A stretch of DNA of 64,000 bases from Maribacter algarum (ex Zhang et al. 2020) (GCF_005885635.1 NZ_VATY01000002.1:1050619-1114618), one strand, 5' to 3'. Counted from the first letter of the stretch, positions 47,642-57,091 are shown. Made by a program: numbers and translations. Notes: generated by a model not told the origin, from the letters alone.

Positions 47642-49069
47642 ATGAAAAAATGCACTCTTTTAGGAATACTTATGCTCTTTGCCGCAACGGTTTCAGCGCA
47701 AAAAATGTCAAAAAATAAAAAGGCGGTTATTGCTTCTGTAGAGAAACATAAATCCGAATTAATTAAAATAAGTGATTCCATTTGGGCATTGGCAGAAACT
47801 GCTTTTAATGAATCGCAATCTTCAGCTGTTCTGGCGGATTATGCCGAAAAGAACGGGCTAAAAGTCACTCGAGGGGTGGCAAACATTCCAACGGCGTTTA
47901 CTGCTACCTACGGTTCAGGAAAACCTGTCATTAGCATTTTGGGGGAATTTGATGCCCTTCCGGGGATTTCTCAAAAAGCACAACCGGAAAAAGAACCTTA
48001 TAAAGAAGGTGCTGCAGGTCACGGATGCGGTCATAATATGTTTGGCACTTCAAGTCTTGGCGCGGCCATTGCCATAAAGGAGTTGATGGAAGCAGGAAAA
48101 TTAAAAGGGACTATCAAATTCTTAGGTACTCCGGCAGAAGAAAAATTCTTTGCCAAAGTTTGGATGGTTGAAGCCGGTTTATGGAATGATGTTGATGTCA
48201 ATCTAAGTTGGCACCCCAGCGCAGATATTGAAGCCGATGTGCAAAGTGGTTTGTCACTAATCGATTTTATTGTTGAATTCGAAGGGCAAGCTGCTCATGC
48301 CTCTATGGACCCATGGAATGGGCGTTCGGCATCTGATGCGCTTGAACTCTATACTACTGGTATAAATTACTATAGAGAACATATTTTACCATCGTCACGT
48401 ATTCACTACCATATTCAAGATGGTGGTCAAGTGGTAAACGTTGTGCCTGATTATGCAAAACTATGGGTTCGTGTACGCGACCCTAAGCGTGCTAATATGT
48501 TGCCTACATACGAACGCGTCAAAGCGATGGCGGAAGGAGCTGCGATTATGGCCAATGTAGATTATAAAATCTCATTGGTATCTGGAATTTATGAAGTACT
48601 AGTAAATCGTTCTGGAGGCGCCATAATGCAAAAAAACTTAGAGCTTTTAGGCCCTATGTCGTATACGGCCGAGGAAGAAGCATTTGGCAAAGCAATTCAA
48701 AAAGCTACCGGCAAACCAGAGGTTGGCATGGATGCCTCAATAAACCCGCTGCGAGAAACACTAGAAACACCCGGTGGAGGTTCTACGGATGTGGGCGATG
48801 TCAGCTGGAATGTACCCAATATCAATTTAGGTGTGACAGTGGCTCCTAAAGGCACTCCATGGCACTCATGGGCCGTTGTAGCTTGTGGTGGAATGTCCAT
48901 TGGTCATAAAGGAATGGTCTATGCTTCAAAAGCGTTGGGAATGACCGCAGTGGATTTATTTGACAATCCGAAGTTGGTAGATGAGGTGAAAGAAGAATTC
49001 AAAATGCGAAAAGGTGATGAAGTCTATGAGCCAATGATTGACGGCCCTCCTCCTATTGGAAAAAATTAA
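47642..49069 (+). CDS. Exported M20-family amidohydrolase (AbgB-like)
   Basis: 475 residues with a signal peptide (LGILMLFAATVSAQ). Metal-binding motifs: ILGEFDALPG, GHGCGHNMFG, GTPAEE and the dimerisation-domain QAAHASMDPWNGRSASDAL. It resembles AbgB, the p-aminobenzoyl-glutamate hydrolase subunit, but is periplasmic here. It probably cleaves N-acyl or peptide-like amides. Substrate unknown. Its end overlaps the GNAT gene by 32 bp. Confidence 0.88.
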   Translation: MKKCTLLGILMLFAATVSAQKMSKNKKAVIASVEKHKSELIKISDSIWALAETAFNESQSSAVLADYAEKNGLKVTRGVANIPTAFTATYGSGKPVISILGEFDALPGISQKAQPEKEPYKEGAAGHGCGHNMFGTSSLGAAIAIKELMEAGKLKGTIKFLGTPAEEKFFAKVWMVEAGLWNDVDVNLSWHPSADIEADVQSGLSLIDFIVEFEGQAAHASMDPWNGRSASDALELYTTGINYYREHILPSSRIHYHIQDGGQVVNVVPDYAKLWVRVRDPKRANMLPTYERVKAMAEGAAIMANVDYKISLVSGIYEVLVNRSGGAIMQKNLELLGPMSYTAEEEAFGKAIQKATGKPEVGMDASINPLRETLETPGGGSTDVGDVSWNVPNINLGVTVAPKGTPWHSWAVVACGGMSIGHKGMVYASKALGMTAVDLFDNPKLVDEVKEEFKMRKGDEVYEPMIDGPPPIGKN

Positions 49070-49466
49070 AACAATAACCGCAGAGATGGTCTGGCCGCTT
49101 CGACATGAAGTCATGTGGCCGGATATGCCGTTCGATTTTGTAAAGCTTCCGGAAGATTCGAACGGAACACATTTTGGACTCTTCGTAGCCAATGAATTGG
49201 TAAGCATCGCCTCCCTTTTTAAAACGGGAGAAGGTATCGCCCAATTTCGAAAGTTTGCCACAAAAATAGAAGAGCAAGGAAAAGGATATGGTACTAAATT
49301 ACTTTTGCACTTGATTGAGAATGCGCAGGAAAAAGGTTTCCATACCCTTTGGTGCAATGCTAGAGTTGATAAAACTAATTTCTACAAAAAGTTTGGAATG
49401 TTAGAAACTGAGAAAACCTATACCAAACAAAATATAAAGTTTGTGATACTAAGAATGGTTCTTTAG
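49038..49466 (+). CDS. GNAT-family N-acetyltransferase
   Basis: 142 residues; the acetyl-CoA binding signature is KIEEQGKGYGTKLLLHLIE, with NARVDKTNFYKKFGM as the C-terminal motif. The ATG at 49038 lies inside the M20 gene. A TTG at 49056 is an alternative that would reduce overlap to 14 bp, but conserved sequence only starts there. It transfers an acetyl group to an unknown amine. Confidence 0.82.
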   Translation: MTALLLLEKIKTITAEMVWPLRHEVMWPDMPFDFVKLPEDSNGTHFGLFVANELVSIASLFKTGEGIAQFRKFATKIEEQGKGYGTKLLLHLIENAQEKGFHTLWCNARVDKTNFYKKFGMLETEKTYTKQNIKFVILRMVL

Positions 49467-49507
49467 CTTGTAGCTCTATATAGAACTAGTGAAATTCGAA
49501 AAGGATA

Positions 49508-50254
49508 ATGGGGTTTAAAATCTTCTTACGCAATCTATTTCAACAAGCTACGGGTTTGTTCATTTATAAAAATCTTCCTTTTGGAATAAACCCGCTAAAC
49601 GATATACAGCGTCGGTTTCCTAACCATGAATTAAAAATCTTCTTTGACGTAGGTGCGAATGTTGGAGAATATGTAGACCACATACAAAAGTTCTTCCCAA
49701 ATGCGGAAATATCATGTTTTGAACCCATCTCAACTACGTTTGAGATTCTAAAGTCACATGTTCAGAATCAAAACGTGAACTGTTATCAAATCGGATTAGG
49801 CTCTGAAAATACCGAAATGGAGATTTCCATTGACCAGAATAGTAGATCTGACATGAACAGTTTGGTCAATGTGGTTCGCTCAGATAATCCGGACTTAGTG
49901 TCTGAAACGATACAAATACGAACGCTTGATGATTTCTGTTCTGAGCATTCCGTAACATCGATAGACTACTTGAAAATTGATACTGAAGGATTCGACCTAG
50001 AAGTATTAAAAGGTGCTCGGAATTTCATTCAAAATCAATACGTTTCTTTTGTAGAGGTTGAAGTCAGCATGAATCCCGAAAATACATTCCATGTTGATTT
50101 CGTTGAAGTCAAGCATTATATGGAAAACTTCGGATATCGGCTTTTTGGTATTTATGACCAGATGTACGAATGGCAGACGGGTACTCCGATACTTCGGAGG
50201 ACAAATCCGGTTTTTGTTTCTGAACTTGTTTACAAAAAGAAGTCTAAAGCTTAA
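49508..50254 (+). CDS. FkbM-family methyltransferase
   Basis: 248 residues. SAM-binding motif IFFDVGANVGEYVDHI (residues ~44-59), acidic CFEPIS, then IDYLKIDTEGFDLEVLKGA, all typical for FkbM. It O-methylates a sugar or similar acceptor in polysaccharides or secondary metabolites. No sugar biosynthesis genes are next to it, so the acceptor is not known. Confidence 0.88.
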   Translation: MGFKIFLRNLFQQATGLFIYKNLPFGINPLNDIQRRFPNHELKIFFDVGANVGEYVDHIQKFFPNAEISCFEPISTTFEILKSHVQNQNVNCYQIGLGSENTEMEISIDQNSRSDMNSLVNVVRSDNPDLVSETIQIRTLDDFCSEHSVTSIDYLKIDTEGFDLEVLKGARNFIQNQYVSFVEVEVSMNPENTFHVDFVEVKHYMENFGYRLFGIYDQMYEWQTGTPILRRTNPVFVSELVYKKKSKA

Positions 50255-50265
50255 CTTTATTGCGT

Positions 50266-51279
50266 ATGAATTTTGATATGGCAAATGCAGTTAAAAAAAT
50301 ATTCCCATTAGGATTTCCTTGGCAAACGCAAGACCCTTTTTTGTTTTGTGTATACCACTTGGACCATTACCCAAAGGGAAATAAAGACATGACCCCTGCT
50401 GCCTCCCTTGAGGGTCGCAGCTTAGGCAACGACTTTGTAATCAAAGATGGATGGCGCATGTATCACGGACAGACCATTCCTGGTTTCCCCTCACACCCCC
50501 ATCGTGGCTTTGAAACGATAACAATAGTAAACAAAGGTTTTTGTGACCATTCCGATTCCTTAGGTGCGGCGGGAAGGTTCGGAGAAGGTGATGTTCAATG
50601 GATGACTGCAGGGCGCGGAGTTCAGCATTCTGAAATGTTTCCGTTATTGAAAACGGAAGAGGAGAATACCTTGGAATTGTTTCAAATATGGCTCAATCTT
50701 CCCAAGAAAAGCAAGTATGTGGAACCGCATTTTGCCATGTTGTGGCATGAGGACATTCCCATCATAAAAACAGATAATGCTTGTGTAAAAGTAATTGCTG
50801 GAAGTTATCAAAATACAGAGGCACCAAAGCCAGCTCCGGATTCTTGGGCAGCAGATGTCGAAAATGAAGTTGCCATTTGGAACATTGATGTGAATGCGAA
50901 TGTCAATTATACCTTACCCAAAGCAAATACTGAAGTAAGCAGAACCCTTTATTTTTATGAAGGTTCAGACATTGAAATCGATGGAAATAGCATACAACCC
51001 AATTATGGTATTGAACTCCACCCCTTTGAAAATATAGATATTAAAGTTGGAAATAAATCGGCTCATTTTCTATTGTTACAAGGAAAACCTATTGCTGAAC
51101 CTGTAGTTCAACATGGGCCTTTTGTGATGAATACCCAAGATGAGATTCGGGCAACAATGAAAGACTACGGATTAACGCAGTTCGGGGGTTGGCCGTGGCA
51201 GCATGCCGATAATGTACATGAAAGGGAAAAAGGACGATTTGCAAAATATCCTAATGGAACTTTGGTTGAGAAAGAATAA
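50266..51279 (+). CDS. Pirin-family cupin protein
   Basis: 337 residues from the ATG at 50266; ATG 50278 is also possible and an upstream TTG is unlikely. Pirin signs: GFPSHPHRGFETITIV (metal-binding His pair and Glu), GDVQWMTAGRGVQHSEMF with the third His. The double-cupin fold binds Fe; some members are quercetinases. The role here is unknown. Confidence 0.88.
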   Translation: MNFDMANAVKKIFPLGFPWQTQDPFLFCVYHLDHYPKGNKDMTPAASLEGRSLGNDFVIKDGWRMYHGQTIPGFPSHPHRGFETITIVNKGFCDHSDSLGAAGRFGEGDVQWMTAGRGVQHSEMFPLLKTEEENTLELFQIWLNLPKKSKYVEPHFAMLWHEDIPIIKTDNACVKVIAGSYQNTEAPKPAPDSWAADVENEVAIWNIDVNANVNYTLPKANTEVSRTLYFYEGSDIEIDGNSIQPNYGIELHPFENIDIKVGNKSAHFLLLQGKPIAEPVVQHGPFVMNTQDEIRATMKDYGLTQFGGWPWQHADNVHEREKGRFAKYPNGTLVEKE

Positions 51280-51350
51280 ATATTAGTAAAGTTTATAGGA
51301 AGTATAATGAACATATGTTTGTCATACTTACGTTAGGTGAAATTTCAAAA

Positions 51351-51797
51351 ATGAACTCTTCATTCGAAAATTACAATAACCTCAATCCTAAGCAAAAGAG
51401 ATTAATTTTCTATGTGCTAGTTGGGGTTATGATTTTCGCAATTGGAGCTGTTGGATTGGGATTTACTGATAATGAATTAATAATTGAGGACGGACAATTG
51501 GAAATAACCGGGCAATATGGAGAAGCAATACCACTGGCGGACATTCAGTTAATTGAGTTGACCGAGAAAAGACCAAGTTTACGTAGAAGGATTAACGGAT
51601 TTTCATTTGGGAGTCGAAAAAAGGGATTCTTTAGAACAACTGGTGGAGAAAAAGTAAAAGCTATTATCAATTCCAATGCCCGTCCCTGGATTTTAATCAC
51701 GAAAAAATCTGGTGATAAAATATACTTTTCGTCGAATGGAAAATCCAATCAATCTATTTATCAGGAACTCAAAAAAACTTTGCCTAACAAAGGCTGA
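51351..51797 (+). CDS. Small membrane protein with PH-like domain, function unknown
   Basis: 148 residues from the ATG at 51351; an in-frame ATG at 51315 adds an unlikely 12. One transmembrane segment (LIFYVLVGVMIFAIGAVGLG), then a soluble beta-rich domain that resembles bacterial PH domains (ITGQYGEAIPLADIQLIEL, ARPWILITKKSGDKIYFSS). No function known. Confidence 0.7.
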   Translation: MNSSFENYNNLNPKQKRLIFYVLVGVMIFAIGAVGLGFTDNELIIEDGQLEITGQYGEAIPLADIQLIELTEKRPSLRRRINGFSFGSRKKGFFRTTGGEKVKAIINSNARPWILITKKSGDKIYFSSNGKSNQSIYQELKKTLPNKG

Positions 51798-51848
51798 AAT
51801 TCATTGCTTTCGGATTTCCTAAACGAAAATAACACGCAAATGGCTATC

Positions 51849-51868
51849 CCTGCCTGTCGACAGGCAGG
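51849..51868. repeat. Perfect 20-bp palindrome, REP-like
   Basis: CCTGCCTGTCGACAGGCAGG reads the same on both strands. It is GC-rich in AT-rich surroundings. Similar palindromes are scattered in intergenic DNA of Flavobacteriaceae in my memory. A second small hairpin, TTGTCC-TAC-GGACAA, lies 15 bp on. Confidence 0.75.
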
Positions 51869-51928
51869 TTAAAATTCGGTTGGGTTGTCCTACGGACAAA
51901 CAAACACTTATAATTTAGAATCAAACTT

Positions 51929-52174
51929 ATGAGCATTATCCTAATAGCAATTGTAATTGGAGTCATAGCCTTCTTTGCCTTAACTCAAATCAATAAAGAC
52001 GGAAAATATGCTGATTTAGGTATAAATATCAGCCGGGTATATTGCCCTAATTGCAATCAAAAACAGCCGATCATGAGAAAACCTGCAAATGAAAGACAAG
52101 CCTTATTTGGTGGGTATACCTGCAAAAAGTGTAAAACTGAAATGGATAAGTACGGAAAGGAATTGAAAACATAA
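51929..52174 (+). CDS. Small membrane-anchored zinc-ribbon protein
   Basis: 81 residues: N-terminal transmembrane segment (ILIAIVIGVIAFFAL) and a zinc ribbon with CPNC (~42-45) and CKKC (~67-70). It has no recognised family. Convergent with murA. Confidence 0.75.
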   Translation: MSIILIAIVIGVIAFFALTQINKDGKYADLGINISRVYCPNCNQKQPIMRKPANERQALFGGYTCKKCKTEMDKYGKELKT

Positions 52175-52197
52175 TTCCAAATCGATATTCTAATTAT

Positions 52198-53505
52198 CTA
52201 CACCCGTTCGATCTTTGCACCAATCGCCCTCAATCGCTCGTCGATATTTTCATATCCACGATCAATCTGCTCGATATTATGAATAGTTGAAGTTCCCTTT
52301 GCAGACAATGCTGCAATCAATAGCGAAACCCCGGCGCGAATATCTGGTGAAGTCATTGTAGTAGCCTTCAAGGTAGATTTAAAATCATGCCCGATTACTG
52401 TGGCGCGGTGTGGATCACAAAGAATAATCTTTGCACCCATATCTAAAAGTTTATCCACAAAGAACAAACGACTTTCGAACATTTTTTGGTGAATGACCAC
52501 TTCTCCCCTTGCCTGCGTAACCATGACCAAAATGATGCTCAATAAATCAGGAGTCATACCTGGCCAAGGTGCATCGGCAACGGTGAGAATTGAACCATCT
52601 ATGTAATTTTGAATCTCGTAACCATCTTTGTGTTCTGGAATATAAATATCATCTCCTTTTCGTTCTAATTGAATTCCCAGTTTTCTGAATACCGAAGGTA
52701 TTTGCCCCAAATCATCCCAACTAACATCTTTGATTGTTAGTTCACTTTTTGTCATTGCCGCTAAACCAATCCAACTTCCGATTTCAATCATATCGGGAAG
52801 CATACGGTGCTCGGTTCCACCCAGCTCCTTAACACCTTCTATTTTCAATAAGTTCGAACCAACCCCAGAGATTTTAGCTCCCATACGGTTGAGCATCTTA
52901 CATAATTGCTGTAAATACGGCTCACAAGCCGCATTATAAATCGTCGTCTCACCTTCTGCAAGCACTGCTGCCATTACAATATTGGCCGTTCCTGTAACAG
53001 AAGCCTCATCTAACAACATGTACGTTCCTTTGAGAGTCTCAGCTTCAACTCCGTAGAAGTACTCTTCTTTATTATATCTGAATTTAGCGCCTAGTTTAAT
53101 GAAGCCTTCAAAGTGTGTGTCTAAACGACGTCTTCCGATTTTATCACCTCCAGGTTTCGGTATATATCCTTTTCCAAAGCGCGCTAACAAAGGTCCAACC
53201 AACATGATGGATCCTCGAAGCCCTCGACCATCTCTTTTAAAATCATCAGATTGTAGGTAATCAAGATTGACATTGTCAGCCTTGAATGTATAAGAACCTT
53301 TTCCTTTTTTTTCAATTTTAACACCTAGGTCTTTCAACAAGGCTATTAGTTTATTGATATCAATAATATCCGGTATATTGGTAATCGTAACTTCTTCAGG
53401 TGTCAGTAGTACGGCGCATAAGATTTGTAGCGCTTCGTTTTTCGCACCTTGTGGCGTAATTTCACCTGAGAGTTGGTGACCGCCTTCAATTTTAAATGTT
53501 CCCAT
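52198..53505 (-). CDS. murA: UDP-N-acetylglucosamine 1-carboxyvinyltransferase MurA with Asp in place of the catalytic Cys
   Basis: 435 residues. Typical MurA sequence throughout: start FKIEGGHQLSGEITPQGAKN (K22-N23), ARFGKGYIPKPGG and GTANIVMAAVLAEG. The loop which in E. coli holds Cys115 (PGGC) is PGGDKIGRRRLD, so the residue is Asp121. It transfers enolpyruvate to UDP-GlcNAc, the first committed step of peptidoglycan synthesis. Cys-to-Asp enzymes are active but insensitive to fosfomycin, as known for mycobacteria and chlamydiae. It lies 15 bp after the DUF4290 gene. Confidence 0.95.
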   Translation of the reverse strand: MGTFKIEGGHQLSGEITPQGAKNEALQILCAVLLTPEEVTITNIPDIIDINKLIALLKDLGVKIEKKGKGSYTFKADNVNLDYLQSDDFKRDGRGLRGSIMLVGPLLARFGKGYIPKPGGDKIGRRRLDTHFEGFIKLGAKFRYNKEEYFYGVEAETLKGTYMLLDEASVTGTANIVMAAVLAEGETTIYNAACEPYLQQLCKMLNRMGAKISGVGSNLLKIEGVKELGGTEHRMLPDMIEIGSWIGLAAMTKSELTIKDVSWDDLGQIPSVFRKLGIQLERKGDDIYIPEHKDGYEIQNYIDGSILTVADAPWPGMTPDLLSIILVMVTQARGEVVIHQKMFESRLFFVDKLLDMGAKIILCDPHRATVIGHDFKSTLKATTMTSPDIRAGVSLLIAALSAKGTSTIHNIEQIDRGYENIDERLRAIGAKIERV

Positions 53506-53520
53506 ATAAGATGGAGAATA

Positions 53521-54171
53521 TTAGTATCGCTTCTTTCCGCGATTGTTATTTCTTTGGTTTTTTTTGTTTGAGCTCTTACGAACGGTCTTGGCTACCCTAT
53601 TTTTTAAGAACTGCCCACTATCCGTTAAGATTGTTTCATCGGTAAGGTTGATCTGACCATCAGATAACTCATACAAGTGCTTGAATATTGCCTTATCATC
53701 AACAGTGTCCTTATTCCAATTTAAATAACATTTTTTCATATGGTTGGCGATGGCATATTCTAATCCATCGCGCATATCGCCTTTATCCCATTTTACGGCA
53801 ACATCTATCATACGCTTGATATTATTACCATAAAAACGATATTTTGGGAAATTTTGAGGATATTCCAATGGTTCAGGTCGCTCTTCCAAAGCTTCCTTAG
53901 AAGTAATAGGAAATGGTGAGTCAACATCCAATTTAAAATCAGACATTATAAACAATTGGTCCCAAAGTTTGTGTTGAAAATCAGGTACATCTCGCAAGTG
54001 CGGCTGTAAATTGCCCATGACATCAATAATCGACTTTGCGATTTTATTACGTTCTTCTCTATCTTCAATAGATACAGCATGGTCAACCATCTTTTGAAAA
54101 TGACGACCGTATTCGGGAATAATGAGCTGTGGGCGCTCAGTATTATATTCTAGGTTTTCTACTAAATTCAA
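53521..54171 (-). CDS. DUF4290 protein, TTG start
   Basis: 216 residues starting MNLVENLEYNTERPQLIIPE at a TTG codon: no ATG lies in frame upstream before a stop, and conserved DUF4290 sequence begins right there. A basic tail (RKSSNKKNQRNNNRGKKRY) ends the protein. The function is unknown. It is conserved just upstream of murA in Flavobacteriia and is here 15 bp from it. Confidence 0.85.
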   Translation of the reverse strand: MNLVENLEYNTERPQLIIPEYGRHFQKMVDHAVSIEDREERNKIAKSIIDVMGNLQPHLRDVPDFQHKLWDQLFIMSDFKLDVDSPFPITSKEALEERPEPLEYPQNFPKYRFYGNNIKRMIDVAVKWDKGDMRDGLEYAIANHMKKCYLNWNKDTVDDKAIFKHLYELSDGQINLTDETILTDSGQFLKNRVAKTVRKSSNKKNQRNNNRGKKRY

Positions 54172-54254
54172 ATTGAAATGTTTTTGCTTAAAAAGTAAAA
54201 GGAAGTGTTGTTATAACGCTTGCAAATTAGCAAAATTATAATACAAATACTATT

Positions 54255-54542
54255 TTAAAGGGATATAACACCCTCTACCTCACCTACAGCTTTGTATTTT
54301 TCAATAACCGCATCTGGGCTATCTAGATTTACAGTAACTGAAATACTAGTATAGGTTCCTTTTTTTGACTGTTTAGATTCGATGACAGCCCCAGTATTAT
54401 CGAAGATATCTTGAATCTGTTTTATTTTATTCTCATCCGTAGGCACTATAAACTTGTACAGGTAATTTGAAGGCCAAGAAGAAGTTTCTGCCAATTGCCC
54501 TTTTAACTTTCTATAAAACTCCTCTGATTTTTTACTGTCCAT
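54255..54542 (-). CDS. DUF493 (YbeD-like) protein
   Basis: 95 residues from the ATG at 54542. An in-frame ATG at 54560 is rejected, since it lies on the promoter side, 4 bp beyond the likely -7 box. The body (GQLAETSSWPSNYLYKFIVP, SVTVNLDSPDAVIEKYKAVG) matches DUF493/UPF0250 with a ferredoxin-like regulatory fold. Function unknown. Confidence 0.85.
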   Translation of the reverse strand: MDSKKSEEFYRKLKGQLAETSSWPSNYLYKFIVPTDENKIKQIQDIFDNTGAVIESKQSKKGTYTSISVTVNLDSPDAVIEKYKAVGEVEGVISL

Positions 54543-54557
54543 GCGGCATATTTTATA

Positions 54558-54611
54558 CAAAGATAGTCCTTCAAAGCGTATTTTCTAATACTAATGGTTT
54601 GTGTACTTTTG
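54558..54611. promoter_or_regulatory. Divergent -7 boxes of the DUF493 and ATPase genes
   Basis: Minus strand: TATCTTTG (54565-54558), 15 bp before the DUF493 ATG. Plus strand: TACTTTTG (54604-54611), 12 bp before the GTG of the ATPase gene. Both fit TAnnTTTG; well-spaced TTG boxes are not seen. The transcripts would have very short leaders. Confidence 0.5.
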
Positions 54612-54623
54612 TGGGTATAAATA

Positions 54624-55196
54624 GTGCATTTGAATACCAAGAGAGTAGTAATTACTGGAGGGCCGAGTACAGGAAAAACGGCCGTTATCGATGTTTTAGA
54701 ACAAAAAGGCTATCACTGTCTTGAAGAGGTCATTCGTGCGATGACCCTGGCTAAAAAAGAAAATGAAAGTGATGTGGTTTTTGAAACGAATCCTATAGTA
54801 TCCGTTACCGAACCTATGGCTTTTAATCAGATGATATTAGATGCCCGTATTGCACAGTACGAAAGCACAGCAAATAATTCCGAAGAAATCGTATTCTTTG
54901 ACAGAGGTATACCTGATGTTTTGGCTTACATGGACTGCTTCCAACAAGAATATGGCAAACCTTTTACCGAGGCATGTAAGAACAACCTATATGATGTGAT
55001 TTTTTTGATGCCGCCATGGAAAGAGATACATGTAGTTGACAACGAGCGCTTTGAAAGTTACGAGGAATCCCTGCGCATTCATGAATGTTTAGAAAAATCG
55101 TATAGCAGCTTTGGGTATGATGTACAAATCGTTCCAAAAGATACGATATTGAATAGAGTTGATTTTATATTGGAACACTTAAAACAACTAAAGTGA
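54624..55196 (+). CDS. AAA-family ATPase/kinase-like protein, GTG start
   Basis: 190 residues starting at a GTG codon (54624); no ATG fits, and a TTG at 54630 is the alternative. P-loop VVITGGPSTGKTAV, then EEVIRAM and VFFDRGIPDVLAYMD. The pattern matches AAA_28 (NadR/Ttd14-like) P-loop proteins. Its role is unknown. Its TGA overlaps the GTG start of recQ, so the two are translationally coupled. Confidence 0.85.
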   Translation: MHLNTKRVVITGGPSTGKTAVIDVLEQKGYHCLEEVIRAMTLAKKENESDVVFETNPIVSVTEPMAFNQMILDARIAQYESTANNSEEIVFFDRGIPDVLAYMDCFQQEYGKPFTEACKNNLYDVIFLMPPWKEIHVVDNERFESYEESLRIHECLEKSYSSFGYDVQIVPKDTILNRVDFILEHLKQLK

Positions 55197-57091
55197 GTAA
55201 AAGCCCAAAGGAAATCTTACAGCAATACTGGGGCTTTTCAGAATTCAGGGGTTCTCAAGAAAAGATTATTTCCGCAATTTTACTGAAACAAGATGTACTT
55301 GCGCTTCTTCCCACTGGTGGTGGAAAATCGGTCTGTTTTCAGGTGCCTGCTCTAGTCAAAGAAGGAATTTGTATCGTGATTTCTCCTTTGATTTCGCTGA
55401 TTCAAAATCAAGTAGATGCCTTAAAAGAAAAAGGGATAAAAGCTATTGCACTTACTGGTGGGATTCCATTTGATGAAGTTAATAACCTACTAGATAATTG
55501 TATGTTCGGTGGATATAAATTTCTATACCTCTCGCCGGAACGTCTGCAACAAGATATTGTTCAAGAACGGATTCAAAAGATGAATGTGAATCTTATCGCC
55601 ATTGATGAAGCGCATTGTATCTCACATTGGGGCCATGATTTCAGACCTGCTTACCTGGAATGTTCCAAACTAAGAGGTATACTTCCGGATGTTCCAATGA
55701 TTGCCTTAACCGCAACTGCTACAAAACAAGTTACGACTGATATCATCGATGATTTAAAGTTCATTGAGCCTTTGGTTGTGAAAGATTCCTTCTGCCGAGA
55801 AAACATAGCCTTTAAAATATTTAGAGAGGAAGACAAACGCTATCGGGTTAAACTTCTTTGTTCTAAGTTGATTAAAAGTGCGATTGTCTATGTGAGAACT
55901 CGAAGACTGGCCCAAGAAGTAGCGCAATACCTGAATGCAAACGGAAGCAGCGCAACCCATTTTCACGGTGGTATTTCAAAACAAGAAAAGGAAAAGAAAC
56001 TTAACCAGTGGCTGAAGAATGAAATAAAGGTCATGGTCGCAACCAATGCCTTCGGAATGGGAATTGACAAGCCCGACGTAGAATTGGTAGTGCATTATCA
56101 AATTCCCGATTCCATTGAAAATTATTTTCAAGAAGCCGGTCGGGCAGGTAGAGATGGAAATATCGCAGAAGCAGTACTCATTACCAATAAGACGGATGAA
56201 GAATTGGTCAAGAAACAGTTTTTAAGTGTTTTACCAGATACTGCTTTTTTGAAATTAGTCTACAACAAGTTGAACAACTACTTTCAAATTGCCTATGGTG
56301 AAGGAAAGGATGAAAAATTCCAATTGAATTTTAATGAATTTTGTTCGACCTATTCGCTTAACCCGTTATTGGCCTACAATACCATGCAGATTCTCGACCA
56401 AAATTCGGTCATTGCGCTAAATGAATCTTTTTCAAAGAAATCAACGGTTCAATTCGTTGCTTCAAAGGAGAGTCTTTTTGATTATTTTGAAAACAATCAG
56501 AACATCGTTCTTGCCGCACAAACCATATTACGCACTTATGGAGGCATCTTTGATTTCGATACAAAAATCAATGTGCGAATGATTTCTAAAAAAGCGAAGA
56601 CATCTGAAACATATATCATTAAGGTATTGGAACAATTAAAGAGTGATGGCCTTATCAATTATACTGCCCATCATAGCGATTTGGACATAACATTTCTTGT
56701 ACCAAGGGAAGATGACCTTACTATAAATGTGTTTGCCGGTAAAGTAAAGGAACGGCACCGTATAAAAGAGGATAACCTTGATTACATGTTGGCCTACATT
56801 ACCAACAACAAACTTTGTAGAAGTAGACAACTATTAAAATATTTTGGTGAAGAAGCAAAAGATAATTGTGGCATCTGCGATATCTGCACAGATGCCGGGG
56901 ATTCGAACGAAACAACACTTGAATTGATTTCTGAAGAAGTATTTTTGATGTTGAAATCAGATGCGCTGACTTCAAGAGAGCTTATTGAAAAGCTAACATA
57001 TAAAGAGAGCGATGTCTTACTAGTATTGAGAAGACTATTGGAAGATGAGTTCATACAAATCAACACAAAAAATCAATATGAACTTGAGTAA
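55193..57091 (+). CDS. recQ: ATP-dependent DNA helicase RecQ, GTG start
   Basis: 632 residues. Helicase motifs: Walker A LPTGGGKSVCFQ (39-50), DEAH box (138-141), TATATKQVTTDI and VATNAFGMGIDKPDVELVVH, and the QxxGRxGR motif VI QEAGRAGRDG. A zinc-binding region (CRSRQLLKYFGE, CGICDIC) and a winged-helix part follow. No HRDC domain is seen at the C-terminus. It unwinds DNA during recombination repair. The start GTG overlaps the preceding TGA (GTGA); its end overlaps fmt by 14 bp. Confidence 0.93.
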   Translation: MSKSPKEILQQYWGFSEFRGSQEKIISAILLKQDVLALLPTGGGKSVCFQVPALVKEGICIVISPLISLIQNQVDALKEKGIKAIALTGGIPFDEVNNLLDNCMFGGYKFLYLSPERLQQDIVQERIQKMNVNLIAIDEAHCISHWGHDFRPAYLECSKLRGILPDVPMIALTATATKQVTTDIIDDLKFIEPLVVKDSFCRENIAFKIFREEDKRYRVKLLCSKLIKSAIVYVRTRRLAQEVAQYLNANGSSATHFHGGISKQEKEKKLNQWLKNEIKVMVATNAFGMGIDKPDVELVVHYQIPDSIENYFQEAGRAGRDGNIAEAVLITNKTDEELVKKQFLSVLPDTAFLKLVYNKLNNYFQIAYGEGKDEKFQLNFNEFCSTYSLNPLLAYNTMQILDQNSVIALNESFSKKSTVQFVASKESLFDYFENNQNIVLAAQTILRTYGGIFDFDTKINVRMISKKAKTSETYIIKVLEQLKSDGLINYTAHHSDLDITFLVPREDDLTINVFAGKVKERHRIKEDNLDYMLAYITNNKLCRSRQLLKYFGEEAKDNCGICDICTDAGDSNETTLELISEEVFLMLKSDALTSRELIEKLTYKESDVLLVLRRLLEDEFIQINTKNQYELE

